7,284 nucleotides of DNA from assembly GCA_937868675.1 (NCBI GenBank), contig CALMNJ010000491.1, positions 1 through 7,284 on the forward strand. The letters are read 5' to 3'. The position numbers and the translations under genes were made by a program. This document shows positions 1 to 6,170 of this stretch, piece by piece (the first letter of the stretch is position 1; each line of letters begins with the position of its first letter). The notes below the pieces were generated by a model that searched no databases, was not told where the DNA came from, and saw only the letters and a program-made list of their open reading frames with translations. The DNA comes from an uncultured Bacteroidota bacterium. Its GTDB lineage: Bacteria > Bacteroidota > Bacteroidia > B-17B0 > Aurantibacillaceae.

Positions 1-408
1 CTGCTGATATCGCCATCAGCCATCAGCACCGATGAGGTAATGGAGGAACTTCACATCTCGCGCGGCAATGCCAACATGAGCTTGCGCGATCTGCTTGACT
101 GGAGCCTGATTAAAAAAGAATTGCGTCCGGGCGACCGCAAAGAGTATTTTATGGCCGAGAAAGATATTTGGGAGGTAGCCCGCCGCATTGCCTCTGAGCG
201 CAAGCGCCGCGAAATAGAACCCGTTAAACGTGTACTTAACGAACTGAAAGCGGTAGAAGGCGACAGGAAAAAACCGGAAATAAAAGAGTTTTCGCAGATG
301 ATGGGCCAGCTGGATGGCTTTGTAAGCAAGATGGATAAGGGCGTGGAAATGATGATCAACAGCAAGGAAAGCTGGTTTTTTGGCACATTGCTTAAACTCA
401 TGAAATGA
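1..408 (+). CDS. GbsR/MarR-family transcriptional regulator, 5' end outside window
   Basis: The reading frame is open from the first base, so the gene is cut at its 5' end; 135 codons are present, against roughly 160-180 residues usual for this family. An ATG at 40 exists but lies inside the winged-helix domain: the residues before it (SPSAISTDEVMEEL) already form the helix leading into the recognition segment 'ISRGNANMSLRDLLDWSLI', which is the GbsR hallmark (ISRGNxSMxLRxLxxWGLV). A wing follows (KKELRPGDRKEYFMAEKD), then a long charged helical C-terminal part likely used for dimerisation. Known for the family: DNA-binding repressors, the named example controlling glycine betaine synthesis; distant members regulate many other things. 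Its stop overlaps the next start in an ATGA, so it is co-transcribed with the membrane and enzyme genes downstream and is the likely regulator of the operon (inference). The ligand is unknown. Confidence 0.85.
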   Translation: MLISPSAISTDEVMEELHISRGNANMSLRDLLDWSLIKKELRPGDRKEYFMAEKDIWEVARRIASERKRREIEPVKRVLNELKAVEGDRKKPEIKEFSQMMGQLDGFVSKMDKGVEMMINSKESWFFGTLLKLMK

Positions 409-800
409 GACCTGCTATCCATACAGCAATCCATTACATCGCTGCAGGCGTTTGGCTTATAAACGGATTGCTTTGCAAGGTGTTAAATCTTGTCCCCAGG
501 CATCGCGAAATAGTAAGCCAAATAATAGGACAACACTATGCCGGTACATTTACCTTCATCATTGGCTTGCTGGAGTGTTTAATGGCGCTATGGATATTGA
601 GCGGGCTTTGGGCCCGCGCAAACGTCATTATCCAGGTTGCGGTAATTATTACCATGAACCTGATTGAATTTAGCCTCGCTCCTCATCTGCTGCTATGGGG
701 CCGCTTCAATATTATATGGGCTTTGTTGTTTTCTGTTATACTGTTATGGAATGAATTTGGTCTGAATCCTAAAAAAACAACGACATGCGTGATTTCTTAA
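405..800 (+). CDS. DoxX-like small integral membrane protein (DoxX_3 type)
   Basis: A 131-residue protein with four predicted membrane helices at about residues 8-28, 46-67, 72-92 and 98-118. After helix 1 comes 'CKVLNLVPRHREIV', the characteristic motif of the DoxX-like PF13781 group (K-x-L-x-x-x-P-R-H), followed by 'IIGQHYAGTF'. The length matches the family. Its biochemical role is not established; DoxX relatives are tied to quinone/thiosulfate or redox membrane chemistry, and DoxX_3-like segments occur, to my recollection, fused to SDR-type oxidoreductases. That makes the SDR gene later in this operon a meaningful neighbour (inference). The start at 405 forms an ATGA overlap with the regulator stop, and the 3' end overlaps the following gene by 16 nt. 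No ribosome binding site is visible, which suggests translational coupling. Confidence 0.75.
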   Translation: MRPAIHTAIHYIAAGVWLINGLLCKVLNLVPRHREIVSQIIGQHYAGTFTFIIGLLECLMALWILSGLWARANVIIQVAVIITMNLIEFSLAPHLLLWGRFNIIWALLFSVILLWNEFGLNPKKTTTCVIS

Positions 801-1543
801 AAAACCATCCGTTCGCTGTGCAGGCGTTTTTTAAAACCTCGGTTGTACTCACCTACTCGGCACCAGCCACTGAATTACAGAAATTAATACCTGAGTGCCT
901 TACCCTTGATACATTTGGTAACAATGCCTTTGTAGCAGTGGCCATGGTACAAACAAGAAATCTGCGCCCCAGGGGATTTCCTGAATTTATGGGCAACAAT
1001 TTTTTTCTGGCCGGTTACCGGATTTTCGTGCGTTATCAGAATTTAAAAGGTAAAAAGTTACGCGGCCTTTACATTTTGAAGTCGCTTACTGATAAAAAAA
1101 AGATGGAGGTTCTTGGCAATACCTTCACGCATTACAATTATTCGCAAACAGATATAGTCGTTGAAGAAGTTGGAGGCTGTCAGCACTTTTTTTCAGCCGG
1201 CTCGGGCATTGATGTGTATGTTGAAGAAGGAACCGAGAACACGCTGTTACCTGCCGGATCTCCATTCCCGGGCTGGAAGGAAGCGCGACGTTTTGCGGGT
1301 CCACTCCCCTACACATTTACCTTCAACGAACAAAAAAAAGAAGTACTCATTATAGAAGGTGTTCGTGAAAACTGGACGCCTCAGCCCTTACTGGTAAATC
1401 AGGCGAAAGTGAGCATGCCCGAAGTTTTAAAGAACACACATCTCCAGTTAGCCAATGCTTTCATTGTAAAAAACATTCCCTATTGCTGGAAGAAAGGAGT
1501 AAAAGAAACATGGAAACCGAACGAGGTCCTTTCCAGGGCGTAA
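785..1543 (+). CDS. DUF2071 family protein (first paralogue)
   Basis: A 252-residue soluble protein without signal peptide or membrane helix. Recognised as DUF2071 from the block 'AFVAVAMVQTRNLRPRGFP' (48-66), then 'FFLAGYRIFVRY' (73-84), 'RGLYILKSLTDKKKMEVLGN' (93-112) and 'THYNY' (115-119), which match the RGL-x-LRS-x-TDR-x-x-M-x-x-x-GN-x-xThY pattern I associate with one DUF2071 subgroup. The family is related in fold to acetoacetate decarboxylase-like proteins; no reaction is established. The subgroup differs from the second DUF2071 gene of the operon (3584-4300), so this is not a recent duplication. It starts inside the DoxX-like gene. The methyltransferase start lies inside its last 34 nt, making it part of one coupled unit. 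Two runs of eight A occur inside it (1094-1101 and 1332-1339); the frame is intact through both. Confidence 0.7.
   Translation: MRDFLKNHPFAVQAFFKTSVVLTYSAPATELQKLIPECLTLDTFGNNAFVAVAMVQTRNLRPRGFPEFMGNNFFLAGYRIFVRYQNLKGKKLRGLYILKSLTDKKKMEVLGNTFTHYNYSQTDIVVEEVGGCQHFFSAGSGIDVYVEEGTENTLLPAGSPFPGWKEARRFAGPLPYTFTFNEQKKEVLIIEGVRENWTPQPLLVNQAKVSMPEVLKNTHLQLANAFIVKNIPYCWKKGVKETWKPNEVLSRA
1495..1499 (+). promoter_or_regulatory. Shine-Dalgarno-like AGGAG for the methyltransferase gene
   Basis: AGGAG lies 10 nt before the ATG at 1510, inside the 3' end of the upstream DUF2071 gene. It is the only clear Shine-Dalgarno match in the operon, and it decides the start: the ATG at 1510 rather than the in-frame TTG at 1483, which has no such site and would add nine polar residues ahead of the membrane segment. 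Confidence 0.55.
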
Positions 1544-2262
1544 TAAACGTGATCCGCTTCAACTGGCACTTCTATGCCCTGGCGCTTGTAACATGGCTTG
1601 CTTTATTGTTTGCTGCGCTTTATCCGGATTGGGAATTTTCAGTCCGCACCCGTTTTATTATGGTTGCAGCATCGCTGCCGGTTCTGATGTCGTTGTTTGT
1701 TTCTTTTTTTGTATACGACCTCTCCGGCTTTTATCGTTTCGACTGGCTGAAAATATTTGATCTGAGGCTCAACGCTAAAATCCTGAATATCCATGCCGGT
1801 TTCGATGAAAGCAGTGCGGTTCTGAAACAAAAATTATTGCCGGCGGGATTTACCGTTCTGGATTTTTACGATCCGGAAAAGCACACCGAGGTATCGGTAA
1901 AACGGGCGCGTAAAGCCTATCCCGGTTATCCCGGAACTATAAAAACGTGTACGCATCAACTGCCATTATCCAGCGGAAGTACCGATACCGCTTTTGTTAT
2001 CTTTTCGGCGCATGAGATCCGAAACCGGGAAGAACGAATTCTGTTTTTTGGTGAGCTCAACCGCGTGTTAAGCCCTGAAGGCAGTATTGTGGTGGGCGAG
2101 CATCTGCGTGATACGGCTAACTTTCTTGCGTACAACATTGGCTTTTTTCACTTCTTATCCGAGCGCGAATGGAAAAAAACGTTTGCTCTGGCAGGCCTTT
2201 GTATCAGTACTGAAAAAAGAATCAATCCCTTTGTAAAAATTTTTATTCTCCGGAAATCATGA
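1510..2262 (+). CDS. membrane-anchored class I SAM-dependent methyltransferase-like protein
   Basis: A 250-residue protein from the ATG at 1510. Two hydrophobic segments (about 20-37 and 48-70) precede a Rossmann-like methyltransferase domain of about 170 residues. The first strand and loop, 'ILNIHAGFDE' (91-100), sit where motif I (vLDxGxGxG) should be but keep only one glycine. 'VLDFYDP' (116-122) provides the acidic strand end. 'LPLSSGSTDTAFVIFSAHEI' (151-170) matches the lPf-x-x-x-sfD region, with aspartate at 159, and 'ELNRVLSPEGSIVVGEHLRD' (182-201) matches the R-x-LkPGG-x-lv segment. The domain is thus cytosolic and tethered, suggesting a lipid or membrane-bound substrate (inference). 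Its stop overlaps the next start in ATGA. The altered motif I could mean a divergent SAM pocket or a non-catalytic role. Family assignment is solid at fold level; substrate unknown. Confidence 0.7.
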   Translation: METERGPFQGVINVIRFNWHFYALALVTWLALLFAALYPDWEFSVRTRFIMVAASLPVLMSLFVSFFVYDLSGFYRFDWLKIFDLRLNAKILNIHAGFDESSAVLKQKLLPAGFTVLDFYDPEKHTEVSVKRARKAYPGYPGTIKTCTHQLPLSSGSTDTAFVIFSAHEIRNREERILFFGELNRVLSPEGSIVVGEHLRDTANFLAYNIGFFHFLSEREWKKTFALAGLCISTEKRINPFVKIFILRKS

Positions 2263-2660
2263 ACGCTGTACTTACAATAACCGGTTATTTTCTTATCCTG
2301 CTGGCCCTGTTCCATGTTGTGTTTCCGGTGTATTTTAAATGGGCGCAGGAGCTCCTGAGCATTAGCCTTGTAACCCGGCAGATTGTGTACGTGCATACAT
2401 TTTTTATAGGGCTTACTTTGCTTCTCATGGGTTTACTGTGTTTAACGGCATCAAGCGAGCTCCAATACACGTTACTGGGCAGAAAAGTTGCACTCGGACT
2501 CTCCATATTCTGGCTCGCGCGGCTATTCATTCAGTGGTTTATTTTTTCGCCGCGCCTCTGGAAAGGAAAAATATTTGAAACCGGCATGCACGTGCTGTTT
2601 TCGTTTTTCTGGATTAGTTTAAGCACTGTTTTTATCCTAATTTATCTGACCAATAAATGA
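2259..2660 (+). CDS. hypothetical four-helix integral membrane protein
   Basis: A 133-residue protein, almost entirely hydrophobic, with predicted membrane helices at about 4-24, 41-63, 74-98 and 108-130. I do not recognise a named family. Visible conserved-looking polar positions inside or beside the helices are H19, W29 with E31, R40-Q41, H46, R88, W93 and H111; the short cytoplasmic or periplasmic loop 'KWAQELLSISLVTRQIVYVH' (27-46) is the most distinctive stretch. Histidines in several helices could bind a cofactor or metal, but that is speculation. Both ends are ATGA overlaps, with the methyltransferase gene before and the SDR gene after, so it is made together with them and may act as their membrane partner. 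Its size and topology resemble the DoxX-like protein earlier in the operon, but the DoxX_3 motif is absent. Confidence 0.65.
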   Translation: MNAVLTITGYFLILLALFHVVFPVYFKWAQELLSISLVTRQIVYVHTFFIGLTLLLMGLLCLTASSELQYTLLGRKVALGLSIFWLARLFIQWFIFSPRLWKGKIFETGMHVLFSFFWISLSTVFILIYLTNK

Positions 2661-3580
2661 TCCGCTTTAAAAAAATTGTTATCGCAGCAGGTACTGGCCA
2701 AATAGGGAAAGCGCTTGTGAAGCATTTTTCTGAAACAAGTGAAGAGATTATTATTTTGAGCCGGAGGGCCCACGCAAAAAGTGGAAACGTGAAAACCGTC
2801 AACTGGAATGGCCGCGACGTTGGGAACTGGTCAGTTGAACTGGAAGGCGCAGACCTGTTGATAAACCTCGCCGGTACCAGCGTAAACTGCCGGCATACAC
2901 CCGAAAACAAAAAGCGCATTCTGGATTCCCGGATTGATGCCTTGAATACACTTGCAAAAGCTGTTGAACTTTGCAAAACCCCTCCATCGGTTTGGATACA
3001 GGCCTCGGCAGGAGCTCTTTACAAGGCCGGCCATGAGCCCTCTAACGAAAACGATTTTACCAATGGAACCGGATTTATGGCAGATGTGTGCCGGAGCTGG
3101 GAGGCGGCATTTAACCCGGCGCTAAGTAACGTTAAGAATGTACGTAAAGTCATTCTACGCATTGGCATTGTGTTGGGAAAAAATGAAGGTGCTTTTCCAA
3201 AACTAAGAAGGTTCGCAAAACTGGGATTGGGCGGAAAAGCAGGCAACGGCAAACAAATGATTAGCTGGATACACGAAGACGACGTGGCTTTGATGGTAGA
3301 ATGGATTGTTGCACAAAAAACCATTTCGGGCCCGGTAAACTGTTGCGCACCCGAACCTGTAAGCAATAAAACATTCATGAAGTTGCTCCGGAATCAACTG
3401 CACGTTCCCATCGGGTTTCCGGCGCCTGCTTTTGTCCTCAGAATGGCTGCGGTTTTCATGAATACAGAAGCTTCGCTGGTGCTTGATAGCATGTGGATGC
3501 ATCCGGAAAAAATACTGCAAAGCGGGTTTAAATTCAAATATGGAAAACCCGTAGACGCTTTAATGAATTTATTACAATAA
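2657..3580 (+). CDS. TIGR01777-type NAD(P)-dependent epimerase/oxidoreductase (SDR, YfcH-like)
   Basis: A 307-residue atypical short-chain dehydrogenase, usual length for the family. The dinucleotide-binding loop G12-T-G14-Q-I-G17 follows the first strand; 'NLAG' (70-73) and 'SRIDA' (91-95) are family motifs. The active-site segment 'QASAGALYKAG' (115-125) keeps S117 and Y122, but the usual SA-x-GYYG pattern is changed, with A120, L121 and K123 in place of G, Y and G. 'RIGIVLGKNEGAF' (168-180), 'LGLGGKAGNGKQMISWIHED' (189-208) and a C-terminal DUF1731-like part (about 250-300, ending 'GFKFKY') are diagnostic. Known members include E. coli YfcH and plant SulA-like proteins; the substrate is not generally known. 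It probably acts in the cytosol as the redox enzyme of this operon (inference). It starts by ATGA overlap and ends 3 nt before the second DUF2071 gene. Confidence 0.88.
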   Translation: MIRFKKIVIAAGTGQIGKALVKHFSETSEEIIILSRRAHAKSGNVKTVNWNGRDVGNWSVELEGADLLINLAGTSVNCRHTPENKKRILDSRIDALNTLAKAVELCKTPPSVWIQASAGALYKAGHEPSNENDFTNGTGFMADVCRSWEAAFNPALSNVKNVRKVILRIGIVLGKNEGAFPKLRRFAKLGLGGKAGNGKQMISWIHEDDVALMVEWIVAQKTISGPVNCCAPEPVSNKTFMKLLRNQLHVPIGFPAPAFVLRMAAVFMNTEASLVLDSMWMHPEKILQSGFKFKYGKPVDALMNLLQ

Positions 3581-3583
3581 GCT

Positions 3584-4300
3584 ATGCCCGGCATATTTTT
3601 AAAAGCAGAATGGCGCAAATTGATTCTTGCCAATTACGAAATAGAAGAAAACCTTCTGAAAAAGTACCTGCCCGCGGGAACAGAAATTGACACATGGAAC
3701 GGACGCTGCTACGTTAGTCTGGTTGGTTTTATGTTTCTGAACACAAAAGTAAAGGGGGTTCCCATTCCGTTTCATCGTCATTTTGAGGAGATCAACCTGC
3801 GTTTTTACGTGAAACGCGAAACAGCAAATCACGGATTAAAAAGAGGCGTTGTGTTTATCCAGGAAATTGTCCCCAAAAGAGCCATAAGCCTTATTGCAAA
3901 TGCAGTATATAATGAACCCTATGTTCGCATGGAGATGCGCCACAAACAAGAACTGCAAGGCGATAGCATAACCATTCAATATGGATGCAAAAACGGCAGG
4001 TGGCACCAGGTGGAAACGAAAGCCCTGAACACAGTCGTTGATTTTAAACCAGGCAGTGAGGAAGAATTCATTACCGAACACTACTGGGGTTATACGCGCA
4101 CGCGCAAAGGGCAAACCCAGGAATATGGCGTCGAGCATCCGTCCTGGAAAATGTATCCGGTAACGGAGTTTAGGTGTGATTTTGATTTCGGGGCTTTGTA
4201 TGGTTGTGATTTTGAGGGTCTGAGCAGCCGCCCGCCCCGTTCGGTATTTTTAGCCGAAGGATCCGAAATTGTGGTGCGAAGCGGAACGCAACTAAAATAA
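3584..4300 (+). CDS. DUF2071 family protein, YqjF type (second paralogue)
   Basis: A 238-residue soluble protein, about the usual length. Motifs follow the YqjF/COG3361 pattern from end to end: 'FLKAEWRKLILANYEI' (5-20), 'LPAGTEIDTWNGRCYVSLVG' (29-48), 'PIPFHRHFEEINLRFYVKR' (60-78), 'RGVVFIQEIVPKRAI' (87-101), 'YNEPY' (109-113), 'FITEHYWGYTR' (162-172) and 'EYGVEHPSWKMY' (180-191). The conserved H64-R-H66 and E69-I-N71 cluster and the H166-Y-W168 segment would line the family's acetoacetate-decarboxylase-like pocket (inference from family). No function is experimentally fixed that I can cite. It sits 3 nt after the SDR gene and closes the operon; a promoter and an independent gene follow. The ATG at 3584 fits the family N-terminus. 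No Shine-Dalgarno sequence is seen. Confidence 0.85.
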   Translation: MPGIFLKAEWRKLILANYEIEENLLKKYLPAGTEIDTWNGRCYVSLVGFMFLNTKVKGVPIPFHRHFEEINLRFYVKRETANHGLKRGVVFIQEIVPKRAISLIANAVYNEPYVRMEMRHKQELQGDSITIQYGCKNGRWHQVETKALNTVVDFKPGSEEEFITEHYWGYTRTRKGQTQEYGVEHPSWKMYPVTEFRCDFDFGALYGCDFEGLSSRPPRSVFLAEGSEIVVRSGTQLK

Positions 4301-4313
4301 AGGACGCCTTTAT
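4297..4313 (+). terminator. small hairpin at the end of the operon, weak terminator candidate
   Basis: A perfect 7-bp inverted repeat, ATAAAGG with CCTTTAT around a 3-nt ACG loop, overlaps the stop codon of the last operon gene. It is AU-rich at the base and is followed by GATAATTGAC rather than a U-run, so it is at best a weak terminator or an mRNA 3'-end stabiliser. Read-through into the next gene is possible. Confidence 0.3.
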
Positions 4314-4318
4314 GATAA

Positions 4319-4349
4319 TTGACATCCTGAATTGTTTGTGCTATATTTA
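4319..4349 (+). promoter_or_regulatory. promoter candidate for fhs
   Basis: TTGACA at 4319-4324 is followed after 17 nt by TATATT at 4342-4347, a near-consensus sigma70-type spacing. The same bases also fit the Bacteroidota pattern: TTG, 20 nt, then TATATTTA (TAnnTTTG with the last base changed). It ends 28 nt before the fhs ATG, giving a short A-rich leader without a Shine-Dalgarno sequence. It makes fhs a separate transcription unit from the operon upstream. Confidence 0.55.
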
Positions 4350-4377
4350 AAAACTCAACAAAAAAATAGACTAAATT

Positions 4378-6066
4378 ATGAGCACAACCACTGCTGTACC
4401 TTCTGACCTCGAGATTGCAACCAATGCAAAAATCAGGCATATAAACGAGATTGCCGACAAACTCGGTATTAACCGCGACGATCTGGAATACTACGGAAAA
4501 TACAAGGCCAAGCTGCCACTGAACCTTATTGACGAAAATAAGGTGCAGCAAAGCAACCTAATATTGGTAAGCGCCGTGAATCCCACTCCGGCCGGCGAAG
4601 GTAAAACCACGGTTTCGATCGGGCTTACCGACGGCCTCAACAAAATCGGGAAGAAGGCCATGGTGGTGTTGCGCGAGCCATCGCTGGGGCCCGTGTTTGG
4701 CATGAAAGGCGGCGCCGCGGGTGGTGGTTATTCGCAGGTAATTCCAATGGTAGATATTAATCTCCATTTTACGGGTGACTTTTCGGCCATTGAAAAAGCA
4801 AATAACTTATTGGCCGCACTCATTGACAATAATCTTCAAAACAAAACAAACAACCTTGGCATTGACCCCCGCACCGTGGTCTGGAAACGCGTAATGGACA
4901 TGAACGACCGCGCACTTCGCGACATTGTCATCGGGCTGGGAGGAACGGCGAACGGTATTCCCCGCGAAACCGGATTTAATATTACGGCCGCTTCGGAAAT
5001 CATGGCCATACTTTGTCTGAGCAAGGATTTTGCCGATCTTAAAAAACGCTTAGGCAGCATTTTTATCGGTTACACTTTCGATAAACGCCCTGTGTATGCC
5101 CGCGAACTTAAGGCCGAAGGCAGCATGGCTATTTTATTGAAAGACGCCATCAAACCAAATCTGGTACAAACACTGGAGGGCAATCCTGCCATAATTCACT
5201 GCGGGCCATTTGCCAACATTGCGCAGGGAACCAACTCGATTGTGGCCACAAAAATGGGCATGTCATTGAGTGATTATGTTGTAACCGAAGCAGGTTTCGG
5301 TGCTGATTTAGGTGCCGAAAAATTTCTTGATATTAAATGCCCGGTAGGCGGACTCAAACCAAAAGCCATGGTAGTGGTGGCCACCATTCGCGCGTTGCGT
5401 CACCACGGAGGTGCCAAGCCCGACGAGTACAATAAGCCAAACATGGATTACATTAAAAAAGGCTTCGAGAATCTGGAGAAACACATTGAGAATTGCAAAA
5501 AATTCGGCTTCACAATTGTGGTAGCCATCAATAGCCGCATTGGCGACACCGATGAAGAGGTGAACTATGTAAAAAGCAAATGCGCCGAACATGGTGTAAA
5601 AGCGGTTGAATCGTATGGCTGGGGCAAAGGCGGCAATGGCACGCAGGACCTGGCACGCGCCGTGGTAGAAACAATTGAAAGCGGCGTAAATAACTATAAA
5701 CAACTCTACGACTGGAGCCTGCCCATTGAACAAAAAATTAAAACCATCGCCACCGAAATTTATGGAGCCGACGATGTTACATACTCGCCCAAAGCACGCA
5801 CTCAACTGAAAGAATTTGAAAAGCTTGGCATGAATGGATTTCCGGTATGCATGGCCAAAACACAAAAATCGTTTTCGGAGGACGAGAAAAAAGTGGGCAG
5901 GCCAAGAGGGTTTAAAATAAACATCCGTGAATTTGAAGTGGCCGCCGGAGCAGGGTTTGTGGTGGCCATTGTGGGTGAAATGATGCGTATGCCTGGCTTG
6001 CCGGTTATTCCTGCATCCGAAGGCATGGATATTGACAACGAAGGCAATATTACCGGCTTATCGTAA
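4378..6066 (+). CDS. fhs: formate-tetrahydrofolate ligase
   Basis: A 562-residue enzyme, full family length, that makes 10-formyltetrahydrofolate from formate, tetrahydrofolate and ATP in the cytosol. It feeds purine synthesis, initiator Met-tRNA formylation and the one-carbon pool. The nucleotide loop 'TPAGEGKT' is at 70-77, the first family signature 'GMKGGAAGGGY' at 108-118 and the second 'VATIRALRHHGG' at 334-345; 'REPSLGPVFG' (99-108) and 'TEAGFGADLGAEKF' (303-316) are also typical. Nothing is missing and the C-terminus (MPGLPVIPASEGMDID) is complete. The gene ends with tandem TAA stops. Neighbours within the window are not folate genes, and no folD or other one-carbon gene is seen, so it is monocistronic here with its own promoter and terminator. 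There is no evidence for an acetogenic pathway; a housekeeping or formate-assimilating role is more likely. Confidence 0.97.
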   Translation: MSTTTAVPSDLEIATNAKIRHINEIADKLGINRDDLEYYGKYKAKLPLNLIDENKVQQSNLILVSAVNPTPAGEGKTTVSIGLTDGLNKIGKKAMVVLREPSLGPVFGMKGGAAGGGYSQVIPMVDINLHFTGDFSAIEKANNLLAALIDNNLQNKTNNLGIDPRTVVWKRVMDMNDRALRDIVIGLGGTANGIPRETGFNITAASEIMAILCLSKDFADLKKRLGSIFIGYTFDKRPVYARELKAEGSMAILLKDAIKPNLVQTLEGNPAIIHCGPFANIAQGTNSIVATKMGMSLSDYVVTEAGFGADLGAEKFLDIKCPVGGLKPKAMVVVATIRALRHHGGAKPDEYNKPNMDYIKKGFENLEKHIENCKKFGFTIVVAINSRIGDTDEEVNYVKSKCAEHGVKAVESYGWGKGGNGTQDLARAVVETIESGVNNYKQLYDWSLPIEQKIKTIATEIYGADDVTYSPKARTQLKEFEKLGMNGFPVCMAKTQKSFSEDEKKVGRPRGFKINIREFEVAAGAGFVVAIVGEMMRMPGLPVIPASEGMDIDNEGNITGLS

Positions 6067-6083
6067 TAAGTAATTCTTTAAAC

Positions 6084-6127
6084 AAAATGGCCGCCTGCTT
6101 TAAGTTACATAAAGAGGCGGCCGTTTT
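6084..6127. terminator. bidirectional intrinsic terminator after fhs
   Basis: The left arm AAAATGGCCGCCT-G-CTTTA pairs with the right arm TAAAG-AGGCGGCCG-TTTT around a 7-nt AGTTACA loop. The stem includes GGCCGCCT/AGGCGGCC, one U-G pair and a single bulged G. A-run on the left and T-run on the right make it a Rho-independent terminator on both strands. It lies 17 nt after the fhs stop and 43 nt beyond the end of the minus-strand OmpA-like remnant, as expected between convergent genes. Confidence 0.85.
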
Positions 6128-6170
6128 CATTCTAATTATAATCGGCCTTACTCTTCGGTATATTGAAAGA

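Noticed and set aside
51..434. A 127-codon minus-strand open frame opposite the regulator gene
   Set aside because: Antisense to the GbsR-like coding sequence, Ser-rich shadow translation, no domain.
1483..1509. TTG start for the methyltransferase gene, nine codons longer
   Set aside because: The ATG at 1510 has an AGGAG 10 nt upstream and puts the membrane segment at a normal distance from the N-terminus.
2276..2289. Perfect 14-bp palindrome AATAACCGGTTATT just inside the four-helix protein gene
   Set aside because: About one such palindrome is expected by chance in a window of this size, and it lies inside a coding sequence within a coupled operon.
1..4300. Defence or anti-phage island interpretation of the operon
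   Set aside because: No nuclease, helicase, toxin, TIR, reverse transcriptase or sensor domain is present; the families are metabolic and membrane types.
4090..4551. A 153-codon minus-strand open frame spanning the DUF2071/fhs junction
   Set aside because: It overlaps two strongly supported plus-strand genes and the fhs promoter; the translation looks like no known family.
5308..5865. A 185-codon open frame on the minus strand opposite fhs
   Set aside because: It lies entirely antisense to a well-conserved enzyme gene and has no recognisable domain; it is a codon-usage shadow.
4378..6066. fhs as part of a Wood-Ljungdahl or glycine-cleavage cluster
   Set aside because: No folD, metF, acs, gcv or hydrogenase genes are in the window; fhs has its own promoter and terminator.
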